Source: Acidobacteriota bacterium (GTDB taxonomy: Bacteria > Acidobacteriota > Terriglobia > Acidiferrales > UBA7541). Taken from it: a stretch of DNA of 64,000 bases. The notes under the pieces are model-generated. The model saw nothing but the letters and a program-made list of their open reading frames with translations, made no database searches and was not told where the DNA came from. The position numbers were made by a program, and so were the translations under genes. The stretch spans positions 81,264-145,263 of the forward strand of contig QHYH01000086.1 of the NCBI GenBank assembly GCA_003223215.1, written 5' to 3'. Shown in pieces: positions 42,282-51,252 of the stretch. The stretch's first letter is position 1, and each line of letters begins with the position of its first letter.

Positions 42282-43508
42282 CTAGTGTCGGTCGAGCAGC
42301 AGGAACAAAGCGAGATAGCGCTTCAGCTTTTGCGTGATGAGGAAGTTTTCTTTCACATGCTCGTGGCCATTTTCTCCGAATTTTGCAGCAATTTCCGGGT
42401 GGGACAGCAGAAAACGGATTTGATAGGCAGTTCCCTCAACGGAATGCGCGAGGAGGCCGGTGTGCTTGTGGATGATTTGCGTGGGAATGCCGCCAACGGC
42501 GGAAGCCACGACGGGCTTCTTCTTCCAAAGCGCTTCCGAAACGGTCAGGCCGAAGCCTTCGCGCAAACTTTTTTGCACCACAATGGTTGAGGCTCGCTGG
42601 AGCGCATTCACTTCCAAAGGCGCCCATGCAGGGAGTTCCAGGATCTTGATATCGGGATCCTCGTCGGCGGCGCGCAAGACGTCCTGGAGAACCAGAGCGC
42701 CTTCGGGGTCGTCGGAGGCGCTGCCGCCGGCAAGGACCAGCTGGCAGTCGAAGTAGCGCTTCACAATTCGATAGGCGCGAATTACGCCCACGGGGTCCTT
42801 CAAGCGGTCGAAACGGGAAATTTGCGTCAAGATCGGGCGCTGGGGATCAATGTGGTAGCGATGGAGAACTTGCTCGACGAATTCCGGATCCACCGAGCAG
42901 TTTTTTTCGGAAAGCGGATCGATGGCGGGGTAGAACAGATATTGCGGAATGGAAAGTTGCCGCGAGAATTCGGGAGATGAAAACATCGCAGCGTCATAGC
43001 GGGAGACGAATTTTTCGAGAAAATCCCAGACCGCGCGATGCGGATGCGATAGATCGATGTGGCAGCGCCAAACCCAGTGATGCAAGCCAGCCTGCCGCGC
43101 ATCGACGAGTGCGGCGGGCTGCGGGTCGTGAATGACCACAAATTCGGCGTCGAGCCGAAGGCTGGCGCGGTTCCGTTCGTTGTAGGAAAGAAAAATCTCA
43201 AAATCCTTCGGCGTGCGATGGTAGGGCTCGCCGTGCAGGGCGTTGTGGAACGATTTGGTGACGTCGAAGAATTCTTCGGCACCTTGCATCACCTCCCAGC
43301 GGATGCCAAGATCGAGTTCTTCCGCAAGCGGCACGAGGCGATTGAGGATTTCCGCAACGCCGCCTCCCACGGCGGTGGAGTTGATCATCTCGATGCTGCG
43401 GCCTCGCAGCGGTTTGGCCAAGGCGCGCAATTCCTCGATCTCGCCTGCGCCGACCACCTCCGCATAGTTCTCGAGCGGAATGCGATTCGCCGTCAGTACC
43501 TCCGTCAT
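42282..43508 (-). CDS. treT: trehalose synthase-like GT4 glycosyltransferase (TreT type)
   Basis: A 408-residue GT-B enzyme. MINSTAVGGGVAEILNRLVPL near the N-terminus, HVHDPQP-like VVIHDPQPAAL, WRCHIDLSHP, and the C-terminal E-x7-E region QKSLREGFGLTVSEALWKKKPVVAS match the TreT family, which joins NDP-glucose and glucose to trehalose in one step. AAAGGAG precedes ATG 43508, and its first 4 bases overlap the DUF5752 gene. The operon also holds a GT20 fusion, so two trehalose-forming chemistries may coexist; the true product could differ (for example a glucosyl-glycerate). Confidence 0.85.
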   Translation of the reverse strand: MTEVLTANRIPLENYAEVVGAGEIEELRALAKPLRGRSIEMINSTAVGGGVAEILNRLVPLAEELDLGIRWEVMQGAEEFFDVTKSFHNALHGEPYHRTPKDFEIFLSYNERNRASLRLDAEFVVIHDPQPAALVDARQAGLHHWVWRCHIDLSHPHRAVWDFLEKFVSRYDAAMFSSPEFSRQLSIPQYLFYPAIDPLSEKNCSVDPEFVEQVLHRYHIDPQRPILTQISRFDRLKDPVGVIRAYRIVKRYFDCQLVLAGGSASDDPEGALVLQDVLRAADEDPDIKILELPAWAPLEVNALQRASTIVVQKSLREGFGLTVSEALWKKKPVVASAVGGIPTQIIHKHTGLLAHSVEGTAYQIRFLLSHPEIAAKFGENGHEHVKENFLITQKLKRYLALFLLLDRH

Positions 43509-44173
43509 GCCTTTCTCCTTTCGCGGTCGATCAGGCGAAGCATCTTGGCCCGCGCGCTATCGAGCGTGTCCGTGTAAACGTCGATGTGATTCACGCTGTC
43601 AGCGAGAGTGTGGAGGCCCAAGCTGCCCGAGAGCCAACGCGAGAAGTCGTTGGTCTGGAGCTGGAGCCGCAATCGCGAGGAGATGAAATGATGGTAGAAA
43701 CCAGCGTGGCTGAGGTGGGCGACGCCTTCGCGGAACTCATCCAAGGTGCGCGCGCTGCGGCCAAGCGACACGGTCACTTCCACGCTTTCACAAAAGTAGA
43801 ATCGCTCGAGCCCCGATTGCGACGAGAATTGCGGGTAAGCGCCGCAAAAATCCCCCACCACGCGGCAGAGATCGCTTCGCAGCGCCGCAATGGATGTGTA
43901 ATCGCGAATGTCGAGTACCGCGAGTTGCTCGGCCAGGTCATTCCGGTTGGCAGAGGCCAGCGTCCATTGCGCGAAATCGTTGGAAAAGCCTTCCGTGAGG
44001 AAGTGGTGGAGTTCCAGGGTCTGAAAGGTGTGATGAAAAATGGAGGCATCGCTGCAATGTTCGAGACCCGTCAGCAATTCCGCGAGGGTACCCGCCGACT
44101 GATTCCCGATCCGGGTCAGAAAGGAAGCGGTGACGAAATCGAAGGGTGTTTCGGCGACGTTCAAAGTCAGCAA
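43505..44173 (-). CDS. DUF5752-family protein
   Basis: A 222-residue helical protein, start TTG 44173 with AGGAAGAGGG just upstream. It opens with FDFVTASFLTRIGNQSAGTLAELLTGLEHCSDASIFHHTFQ, the N-terminal pattern of DUF5752, which is usually found next to TreT-like glycosyltransferases. Further histidines and aromatic residues (HHFLTEGFSNDFAQW, GFYHHFISSRL) suggest a metal or ligand site. Function is unknown; the 4-bp overlap with treT suggests a stoichiometric partner of that enzyme. Confidence 0.8.
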   Translation of the reverse strand: MLTLNVAETPFDFVTASFLTRIGNQSAGTLAELLTGLEHCSDASIFHHTFQTLELHHFLTEGFSNDFAQWTLASANRNDLAEQLAVLDIRDYTSIAALRSDLCRVVGDFCGAYPQFSSQSGLERFYFCESVEVTVSLGRSARTLDEFREGVAHLSHAGFYHHFISSRLRLQLQTNDFSRWLSGSLGLHTLADSVNHIDVYTDTLDSARAKMLRLIDRERRKA

Positions 44174-44259
44174 CCCTCTTCCTGTTTAGATGCGCCGGCG
44201 CCCGACTGGCTGGTGCAAGATCGAGCGCATGCCACCAAGCCGCGGGTTTGGCGAAACTA

Positions 44260-46551
44260 CTACACTTCCGCACGCTCCGCCATTTCGATGCGAATTTCGG
44301 TCAGGTCGGAGAGCAAGTGCGCGGCCCAGCGGTAGACATTGTGCTCCCGCACGATGTGGCGCATGCGCTGCATGCGCTCGGTCTGCTCTCGCTCCGGCAT
44401 CTCCAGCGCCCGATGAATGGCCCGTGCGAGCTGCGAAATATCGTAAGGATTGACGAGCAGCGCGTCGGTCAATTCGTGCGCCGCCCCGGCAAATGTGCTC
44501 AGGATCAACACGCCCCGTTCGTCCTCGCGGGAAGCCACAAATTCTTTGGCCACCAGGTTCATCCCGTCGTGCAGGGAAGTGACCATGCAGAGAGAAGCAG
44601 CCCGGTAGAAGCGGGAGATTTCCTCGTGGGAATGGTGTTTCCGGCGAAACACGATCGGTTTCCACCGCGATGTCTGGAAGCGCCCGTTTATGCGTTCCGC
44701 CTCGGAGCTCGCTTCCTCGAGGAAGTTCTTGTAGCGCTCGATATCAGTCCGGCTGGGCGCGCCGATTTGCACGAACGTGAACCGCCGGCGGTAACCGGGA
44801 TTCAGCTCGAAAAACCTTTCCAGGGCCCGGAAACGCTCGGGGATTCCCTTCGTGTAATCGACGCGATCCACGCCCACTCCCAGGTGCGCCGCCTCGATGT
44901 CCATCTCGTTCGACAACTCCTGGCGCAGCGCGTTTATGTCAGCCGGGTCAGTATCCGGGGTGGGGCTCTCTGGAAAAGCCACGCTAATGGGATAAGGCCG
45001 CACACGGGTAACGTGGCCTTGCCGGCTCACAGCAAAGCGGTCCCATTCGGTGAGCGCTTCCAGGGCGCGGTCCACCGTCTCCAGGAAATTGTTGCAGTGC
45101 GTTTGAATGTGGAAGCCAATGAGGTCCGCGCCCAGCAGTCCTTCGATCAGTTCGCGTTGCCAGGGGCAAATCCCGAACACTTCCGCGTTGGGCCAGGGAA
45201 TGTGCCAGAAAATCGCCACCCGGGCGTCGGGCCGGACGTCTTTCACCATGCGTGGAACGAGCGCCAGGTGATAGTCCTGCGCCAGGAGAATCGGGGAGTC
45301 CACATCCGCCATCTCTTGCAAAACGGCGTCGGCGAAGCGCTGGTTGATCCGCTGGTATTGCAACCAGTCTTCCGGGCGGAAAATCGGACGGGTGTGCGCG
45401 ATGTGGCAAAGCGGCCAGAGGCCTTCGTTTGAAAACCCATCGTAGTAGCCCTTGTCTTCTTCGTCCGAGAGCCACACGCGACGCAATGTATAGCTTGGGC
45501 GATCAGGGGGAACGCGGAGTCGATCGTGGGCATCGACCATTTCCCGATCGGCGTTGCCGGAGCCATTCGCGACCCACGTGCCATTGCATGCCAGCAGGAG
45601 GGGCTCAAGAGCCGTGACCACACCGCTGGCGGGCACGATCATGCGCATCGTTTTGTCTTTGCCATCGAACACGTGCATGTACGGTTCGCGATTCGAAACG
45701 ACAAAAAGTGGTTGGTCCTGAAGCCGATCGCGCAGGCTGACGCGCAGCCGTTCCGCCGTCCACAAGGAAGCATTCGAATCTCGCAGCCTTGCTTCTGTCT
45801 CCGCGGCGGCTCTCGCCGAATGCAAATCCCTGGCCAGATGCGTGACTTCATGGTGCAACTGCTCCATGATTTCGCCTTGCAGCAGCGCCGGGGGCGGGTT
45901 GAGCTGTCCCGTGCGCAAGGTACGCACCCACTTAAAAGTACGGGTCAGTGGTCCCGTAAACGTCCAGCGCACCAGAAGCAACGCCAGGGCGCTGATCAGC
46001 AGCGTTTGCACCAGGGCATCCAGAAGGGCGTCGCGCAAAGTGTGCGAGACTTGAATTTCAATGTAGCTGGTGTCATGCACCAGCACCAGGGCGCCCGCGA
46101 CTTCGTTGTCCCGGTGAAGCGGCAAGGCATACACGTGTACGGGAACCGCATCGCTCGTTTGAGGCGCGGAGGTTTCCTCGGGACGGAGGAATTCGCCTGC
46201 CCCCTTATCGTCATGCATGGCTTTGGTTGCCGCGGTGGGGTGCAATGGCAAATCCGGCTCGAGTCCCGGGGTAAGGGCCAGCAAATGGGCGGCGGTATCG
46301 TAGATGGCAATTCCTTGGAGATGCTGGCGTTGGCCATAGCGCTCGACCAGGCGGTGCAGGCTCCGCTCCTGGCCGCGGCCAAGCTCATGTTCCACGCTTT
46401 CCTGGAGGCTCTCGGCCAGAATTTCCGCACGGCGCGCGAGGTCGTTACGCAAGATGCGGCGCTCGTTTCGTACCTGGTAGCCGGCAAAGAGGAGAGACAC
46501 GCTGGCGACGCTCACGATCAGGGGCAGGACGATTTTCAAGGTCGTGCGCAT
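44260..46551 (-). CDS. membrane sensor-HAMP-like fusion to trehalose-6-phosphate synthase (GT20)
   Basis: A 763-residue fusion. Transmembrane helix at about 5-24, outside domain 25-175, second helix 176-196, HAMP-like/coiled linker about 197-278 ([17 protein letters not shown], then a charged helix), then a GT20 domain about 280-755. GT20 motifs are intact: [46 protein letters not shown] and [17 protein letters not shown]. The GT20 domain is cytoplasmic and should use NDP-glucose and glucose-6-phosphate. No OtsB phosphatase domain or gene is nearby. The layout of a receptor with an enzymatic output in place of a kinase or cyclase is unusual. Confidence 0.88.
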   Translation of the reverse strand: MRTTLKIVLPLIVSVASVSLLFAGYQVRNERRILRNDLARRAEILAESLQESVEHELGRGQERSLHRLVERYGQRQHLQGIAIYDTAAHLLALTPGLEPDLPLHPTAATKAMHDDKGAGEFLRPEETSAPQTSDAVPVHVYALPLHRDNEVAGALVLVHDTSYIEIQVSHTLRDALLDALVQTLLISALALLLVRWTFTGPLTRTFKWVRTLRTGQLNPPPALLQGEIMEQLHHEVTHLARDLHSARAAAETEARLRDSNASLWTAERLRVSLRDRLQDQPLFVVSNREPYMHVFDGKDKTMRMIVPASGVVTALEPLLLACNGTWVANGSGNADREMVDAHDRLRVPPDRPSYTLRRVWLSDEEDKGYYDGFSNEGLWPLCHIAHTRPIFRPEDWLQYQRINQRFADAVLQEMADVDSPILLAQDYHLALVPRMVKDVRPDARVAIFWHIPWPNAEVFGICPWQRELIEGLLGADLIGFHIQTHCNNFLETVDRALEALTEWDRFAVSRQGHVTRVRPYPISVAFPESPTPDTDPADINALRQELSNEMDIEAAHLGVGVDRVDYTKGIPERFRALERFFELNPGYRRRFTFVQIGAPSRTDIERYKNFLEEASSEAERINGRFQTSRWKPIVFRRKHHSHEEISRFYRAASLCMVTSLHDGMNLVAKEFVASREDERGVLILSTFAGAAHELTDALLVNPYDISQLARAIHRALEMPEREQTERMQRMRHIVREHNVYRWAAHLLSDLTEIRIEMAERAEV

Positions 46552-46677
46552 CTCAAGCTCCTCAATCCAAAACGAAGATGGACCGCGAGGGGCTGGGTGC
46601 AGGCGGCCTTGTTGAACTAAGGATTACCTACTTTAAGCTCTCGAACGAATCGGTTCTCCCTTGTTCGTCCGCTGAGC

Positions 46678-47027
46678 TCACCGCGCTTCCAAGCCACTGG
46701 CGGGCGCGACGACAACGTGCACTGCGACGTTCTTGCCATCGGCGGCGCGATATTCGACCGTGGCGTGCGAACCGATTTCGAGCTTGCCTTCCACCTTGGT
46801 GTTGCCGTCAATCAAGAATTCGATGGTCTTGCGTTCTTGACCTTGGGTGACCTCCAGTGCAAAGGCTGCATCGCTGACCGACGCTACTTTCCCCGATCGC
46901 GACTGGGTGTCGGGGTAGGGAGCCGCCCGGGCGGCAGGATCCGTTCGGGAGTCGGCGTCGCCCAGGAAGCTACCGTGAAGCATACAACAAACAGTGCGGC
47001 TAGGCTTAGTGCGGTGCGGAATCGCAT
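46678..47027 (-). pseudogene. frameshifted small secreted protein (DUF5666-like)
   Basis: An AGGAGGAATC ribosome-binding site precedes ATG 47027, which opens a signal peptide (TALSLAALFVVCFTVASWA) and a Pro-rich linker. That frame then stops at 46884. The rest of the protein continues in another frame from about 46893: GKVASVSDAAFALEV, TIEFLIDGNTKVEG, GSHATVEYRAADGKNVAVHVVV, a DUF5666-like beta domain ending at 46678. The total, 350 bp, is one base short of a multiple of three. The shift lies at a G4 run (minus strand) at 46891-46894. It is either a true loss or a base-calling error. Confidence 0.7.
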
Positions 47028-47394
47028 GATTCCTCCTATTCGATTTCGACCGGGGCAAGGAAGCTGGCACGCCTGGAGCCAAACGTGGCGGGCCTTGGTG
47101 AGTCCGCTAATCTCTTTAGAATCAGTTAGGTATGAGAATTCTCGTTTTCCTTCTGCATATTTTTCCCTGAGTACTAGTTCTGTGAAGATTTTGCCCACCC
47201 CCTGTGGTTCTCACCGATCTCGTTTCAAGCGCGGCTGCGTTTGTCTTGTTCTGTGGCCGTTGCTTCGGCTGTAGTGGCCTTCGGCTCCGTCCAGAAATTT
47301 GGCAGCGATTGGTTTCCCATGAGCACGGCGCAGAAGTCAGAGAATCATAAACCCGCGCCACCGGCACTGCCAGGATGGCGTAGAATGACCGGCC
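47028..47394. other. 367-bp divergent intergenic region
   Basis: Lies between the frameshifted secreted gene (minus) and the HhH-GPD gene (plus). No gene, tRNA or strong repeat is seen. It should carry promoters in both directions, but no convincing -35/-10 pair stands out. The stretch is somewhat T-rich around 47140-47170. Confidence 0.35.
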
Positions 47395-48138
47395 ATGCCC
47401 GCAAAACTCGTGCAAATCCTCGAAATCCTGGAAAAGGCTTACGGGCCGCAACAGCTGGCGGGCCCGACCGACGCGTACGAGATGATCGTTTTCTTGAACT
47501 GCGGCTACCCCGCAAGCGACGGGGCTTGTGCGAAAGGCTTCGACGCGTTAAAGCGAGAGGTTGGCGTGCAGCCCAACAAGCTCTTGGCCGTTTCAAGGGC
47601 GAAACTTGCCAAGTTGATGCGGCCGAGCGTAATCGTGCCCGCGGCGTGCGCGGAACGGCTGAAGGATATCGCGGGGACAGTAAAGAACGAATTCGACGAA
47701 GACCTCACGGCAGCCCTCGAAAAGCGGATCGCGGAAGCCAAAGGCAGGCCCGCGAACGGTTCCGGAGAGAACAATCTCAAGGCCGCGAAGAAAGTGCTCC
47801 AGCAATTTCCCACAATCGGGGAGCCCAGCGCGGAAAAGATCCTGCTGTTTTCCGGGCTGGCGCCAGTTGCGGCCGTACCGTCCGCGTTCGTGGACGTCCC
47901 CATACGGCTGTTTGTGGGCGAACCAGGAAAGAACTATGCCGCCAATTACAGGACGGCAAGAGGGGTCCTGGACATGGGATTGCCCAGGACGTTCGAGGCG
48001 CGGAAGCGCGCATACCTGCTGCTGAAGAAGCACGGCCAGGAGATTTGCAAGCGCTCCAAGCCGAAGTGTGAAAGCTGCCCGCTAGCAGCCCATTGCGCTT
48101 ACCTTCAAGCGAAGGCGGCCGACAGCAATATCGAGTAA
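47395..48138 (+). CDS. HhH-GPD/endonuclease III-like protein with [4Fe-4S] site, lacking the catalytic Lys
   Basis: A 247-residue protein of the Nth superfamily. The C-terminal cluster C-x6-C-x2-C-x5-C (CKRSKPKCESCPLAAHC) is complete. The helix-hairpin-helix FPTIGEPSAEKILLFSG replaces the usual LPGVGxKTA, so the bifunctional catalytic Lys is Pro here, whereas the catalytic Asp is kept in FVDVPIRLF. It may be a monofunctional glycosylase or a DNA-binding relative. Its N-terminal half (MIVFLNCGYPASDGACAKGFDAL) is typical of a group of acidobacterial endonuclease III paralogs. Same direction as the lipid operon downstream. Confidence 0.8.
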   Translation: MPAKLVQILEILEKAYGPQQLAGPTDAYEMIVFLNCGYPASDGACAKGFDALKREVGVQPNKLLAVSRAKLAKLMRPSVIVPAACAERLKDIAGTVKNEFDEDLTAALEKRIAEAKGRPANGSGENNLKAAKKVLQQFPTIGEPSAEKILLFSGLAPVAAVPSAFVDVPIRLFVGEPGKNYAANYRTARGVLDMGLPRTFEARKRAYLLLKKHGQEICKRSKPKCESCPLAAHCAYLQAKAADSNIE

Positions 48139-48236
48139 GGCGGGAACCTCCGGCGATGACCAGAAGGGCGCACAAAGCAGAGGGTCTTGCGCGGCTTCCT
48201 TGACTTGGCCGTAACCCCTCTGAATAATGCTAAAGC

Positions 48237-48809
48237 ATGAGCGTGCGCGCCGGAGGCGCTGAACCGATGTTCCTGGACGTCAAGGAATTAGCCGTCCGTA
48301 AGCTCCGCATCCACAAGGCCTATGCCCTGGGCAGCATCGACTTCCATTCGGCGGAAATCAAGCAGATTGAGCCGCTGGAAGTGACGGCCACCGCGGAGTT
48401 GCTGGAAGGGCAGATTCGCGTCGAGGGCAACCTCGAAACCAAGGTGGAACTGGTTTGCGCGCGCTGTCTTGAACCGGTCGCCGAGGAAGTGAGCCGGTCG
48501 TTTGACCTGTTCTATGCACCGCTTCCCAAGAATTCGAGCCTCACCAAGCATCGGGAAGACCGCCTGAAGGATGACGATACGGAAATCGGCTTTTACGAAG
48601 GAGATGGGCTTTTCTTGGCGGACGTGTTGAAAGAGCAGGTGCTTCTGGCGCTTCCCATCAAGGCCATTTGCCAGAGCAACTGCCGGGGGCTGTGTCCGAA
48701 TTGCGGCGCCAACCTGAACCACGAAGAGTGCCGGTGCGAGACCCACGCCACGGATCCTCGTTTGGCTTCTCTCGCGCGTCTCAAGCAGGACTGGCTGAAA
48801 AAACAATAG
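48237..48809 (+). CDS. DUF177 (YceD-like) protein
   Basis: A 190-residue protein (in-frame ATG at 48267 is a possible shorter start: MFLDVKELAVRKL). It shows the DUF177 arrangement: beta-rich N-terminus (VELVCARCLEPV with a CxxC), then QNCRGLCPNCGANLN with a second cysteine set and a C-terminal LASLARLKQDW. It is the standard upstream neighbour of rpmF; in plants and bacteria YceD has been linked to 23S rRNA processing. It starts the rpmF-plsX-fab operon. Confidence 0.9.
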   Translation: MSVRAGGAEPMFLDVKELAVRKLRIHKAYALGSIDFHSAEIKQIEPLEVTATAELLEGQIRVEGNLETKVELVCARCLEPVAEEVSRSFDLFYAPLPKNSSLTKHREDRLKDDDTEIGFYEGDGLFLADVLKEQVLLALPIKAICQSNCRGLCPNCGANLNHEECRCETHATDPRLASLARLKQDWLKKQ

Positions 48810-48870
48810 TTTTTCCAGGGCGAAAGCCCTATATAATCCGCCCAACGCGGCGGGAACGAGGTGTAGTGTT

Positions 48871-49047
48871 ATGCCTAACCCAAAACGGAGGCATTCTAAG
48901 AGAAGGACCAGCACGCGGCGGGCCCACGATTTTCTGGCCAAGCCGGGGCTCGGCAAATGTCCGAATTGCCAGGAAATGAAACTGCCGCACCAGGCGTGTC
49001 CGCATTGCGGCTACTATAAAGGCAAGGCGGTACAAGCGTCGGCTTAG
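48871..49047 (+). CDS. rpmF: 50S ribosomal protein L32
   Basis: A 58-residue protein, MPNPKRRHSKRRTSTRRAHDF, with the zinc-ribbon CPNCQ ... CPHCG expected for C+ L32. It lies between the DUF177 gene and plsX, the conserved order in most bacteria. Translation start ATG 48871; the upstream region has a weak GGAACGAGG ribosome-binding site. Confidence 0.96.
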   Translation: MPNPKRRHSKRRTSTRRAHDFLAKPGLGKCPNCQEMKLPHQACPHCGYYKGKAVQASA

Positions 49048-49082
49048 GCTTTTTCGTTTCGCTGATTCTGCGAGCAAATCCC

Positions 49083-50090
49083 ATGATCACCATCGCCGTT
49101 GACGCCATGGGCGGGGACCATGCACCACGTCCTGAAGTGGAAGGCAGTGTGCTGGCCGCACGGGAACTCAACGTGCGTGTTTTGCTTGTGGGGCAGCCGA
49201 ACCCGGTGCGCGCAGAACTCGCCAAGCACTCGGTGCCGAACCTGCCCATTGAGATTATTCCAGCGAGCGAGGTGATCACCATGAGCGATCACCCGGCGCA
49301 GGCTTTTCGGCGCAAGAAAGACAGCTCGGTGCACGTGGCGGCACGCTTGGTTCACGAGGGCAAGGCCAATGGCATGATCAGCGCGGGAAACACGGGTGCG
49401 GTCATGACCGCGGCGAAGTTCATTCTCGGGACGCTCGAGTCCGTAGACCGCGTCGCGCTGGCTGCTCCCTTTCCCAACGCCAGGGGCGGCGTTTCCGTGC
49501 TGCTGGACGTGGGAGCGAATGTGGATTCCCGGCCCGAGCATCTGCTGCAGTTTGCGGTGATGGGCGAAGTGTATTACCGCGCGACGTTCGGAAGCAGGCG
49601 CCCTCGTGTTGGATTGCTTTCGGTTGGCGAGGAAGAAATCAAGGGCAACGTGCTGACCCGCGAAGTCTACACGCTGCTGAAGAAAAGCCCGGTCCACTTC
49701 GTAGGCAACGTCGAAGGTGGAGATCTTTTCTCGGGCAGCGTCGACGTGATTGTCTCCGATGGTTTTGTGGGCAACATCGCACTGAAGATTTGTGAAGGTC
49801 TGGCGGTTTCGATCTTCGATTTGCTGAAGAAGTCGCTGAAAAGCTCTATTCTTTCGCAGGTCGGCGCCAAGCTTTCGCAAGGGGCGTTCAAAGGCTTGAA
49901 GAAGAAGATTGACTATACAGAGTACGGCGGCGCGCCGCTTCTCGGTGTGCGCGGCGTCTGCGTGATTGGCCATGGACGTTCCAACGCCAACGCCGTAAAA
50001 AACGCCATTCGTGTGGCCGCGGGGCTCGCCCGCGCGCGCATCAACGAAAGAATCGAACAGGAGCTCTCCGCCGCTGCGGTTCCCGCGTGA
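49083..50090 (+). CDS. plsX: phosphate acyltransferase PlsX
   Basis: A 335-residue enzyme with the family opening ITIAVDAMGGDHAPRPEVEGS, then MSDHPAQAFRRKKDSSVHVAARLV and SAGNTGAVMTAAKFILG, and C-terminal DVIVSDGFVGNIALKICEG and GRSNANAVKNAIR. It converts acyl-ACP to acyl-phosphate for phospholipid synthesis at the membrane surface. The stop at 50090 overlaps an upstream GTG for the next gene, and its position (rpmF-plsX-fabD) is the classical lipid operon. Confidence 0.96.
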   Translation: MITIAVDAMGGDHAPRPEVEGSVLAARELNVRVLLVGQPNPVRAELAKHSVPNLPIEIIPASEVITMSDHPAQAFRRKKDSSVHVAARLVHEGKANGMISAGNTGAVMTAAKFILGTLESVDRVALAAPFPNARGGVSVLLDVGANVDSRPEHLLQFAVMGEVYYRATFGSRRPRVGLLSVGEEEIKGNVLTREVYTLLKKSPVHFVGNVEGGDLFSGSVDVIVSDGFVGNIALKICEGLAVSIFDLLKKSLKSSILSQVGAKLSQGAFKGLKKKIDYTEYGGAPLLGVRGVCVIGHGRSNANAVKNAIRVAAGLARARINERIEQELSAAAVPA

Positions 50091-50113
50091 CGGTGGCACC
50101 AGAGGAAACGGCC

Positions 50114-51067
50114 ATGGGCAAAGTCGCATTTGTGTTTCCCGGACAAGCTTCGCAATACCCCGGCATGGGCAAAGAACTCGCCGAGAAATATGCCGCAGCT
50201 AGGGCTGTTTTCGACGAGGCAGACAACACGCTGGGCTTTTCGATTTCCAAGCTCTGCTTCGAAGGAAGCGAGGAAGATCTCAAGCTCACCGCCAATACCC
50301 AGCCGGCCATTCTGACCTGTTCGGTGGCGGTGACCCGCGTGCTGGCGGAAAAGGGTTTGCAGCCGGATTTTGTCGCGGGCCACAGCCTCGGTGAATATTC
50401 CGCGCTGGTTTGTGCCGGTTCGCTGAAGTTTGCGGACGCCGTGCGGCTGGTACGCAAGCGCGGTGCGTACATGCAGGACGCGGTTTCCCACGGCGTGGGC
50501 GCGATGGCTGCAATTATGGGTTTGTCCCATGCGGTGGTTGCCGACGTTTGCAAGCGCGCCGCGGACGGCGAAGTCTGCGCGCCGGCGAATTTGAATTCGC
50601 CGGACCAGACGGTCATCTCGGGGCACGCCGGCGCGGTAAAGCGCGCCGTCGAGCTGGCTTCGCAAGCGGGAGCGAAGCGCGCCGTGATCCTGCCGGTCTC
50701 GGCGCCGTTTCATTCCGCGCTGATGGCGCCGATCGAGGAGAAGTTTGCGCTGGATTTACGGGGAGCGGAATTTTCGGATTTGCGCGTACCGCTTGTCACC
50801 AACGTCGACGCCGATACCATCTCGACCGCCAGCGAAGCCCGCGAGGCCCTGATCCGCCAAGTTTCCATGCCGGTGCGCTGGGAAGAGTCGGTGCGCCTGC
50901 TCCTCGATGAGGGAGTGAACACTTTCGTGGAAGTCGGCCCAACCCGCGTGCTGACCGGATTACTGCGGCAGATCGAGCGCTCCGTGGCGGCGCTAAACGT
51001 CGAGGACGAGAAGAGCCTCGCGGTCACCGTGGAAAAAATCGCGGCGGCACGCAGTGACGCGGCCTGA
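50114..51067 (+). CDS. fabD: malonyl-CoA--ACP transacylase
   Basis: ATG 50114 with AGAGGAAACGGCC upstream is chosen; a GTG at 50087 would add nine residues. The 317-residue enzyme has VFPGQASQYPGMGKEL (entry motif), the nucleophile Ser in the GHSLGEYSA motif, the Arg of RKRGAYMQDAV, and a catalytic His in SAPFHSALMAP. It loads malonyl groups on ACP for fatty-acid synthesis. In operon with plsX and fabG. Confidence 0.95.
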   Translation: MGKVAFVFPGQASQYPGMGKELAEKYAAARAVFDEADNTLGFSISKLCFEGSEEDLKLTANTQPAILTCSVAVTRVLAEKGLQPDFVAGHSLGEYSALVCAGSLKFADAVRLVRKRGAYMQDAVSHGVGAMAAIMGLSHAVVADVCKRAADGEVCAPANLNSPDQTVISGHAGAVKRAVELASQAGAKRAVILPVSAPFHSALMAPIEEKFALDLRGAEFSDLRVPLVTNVDADTISTASEAREALIRQVSMPVRWEESVRLLLDEGVNTFVEVGPTRVLTGLLRQIERSVAALNVEDEKSLAVTVEKIAAARSDAA

Positions 51068-51252
51068 AAGCGGTTCTAAGTCCTAAGCGGTAAGTTCCGA
51101 GCAGGGAGAAACGGCGGCTGGGGTTCTGGAAATGACCGGAGCACCTACGCTGGCACGGGCGCAGGAGCAAGATTTCATTGCTGACTCGGGTTGTTAAGAG
51201 CTCTGTTCCTTCGCTATGTAGTGAGAACTTAAGACTCAAGGACTTTTGCGGA

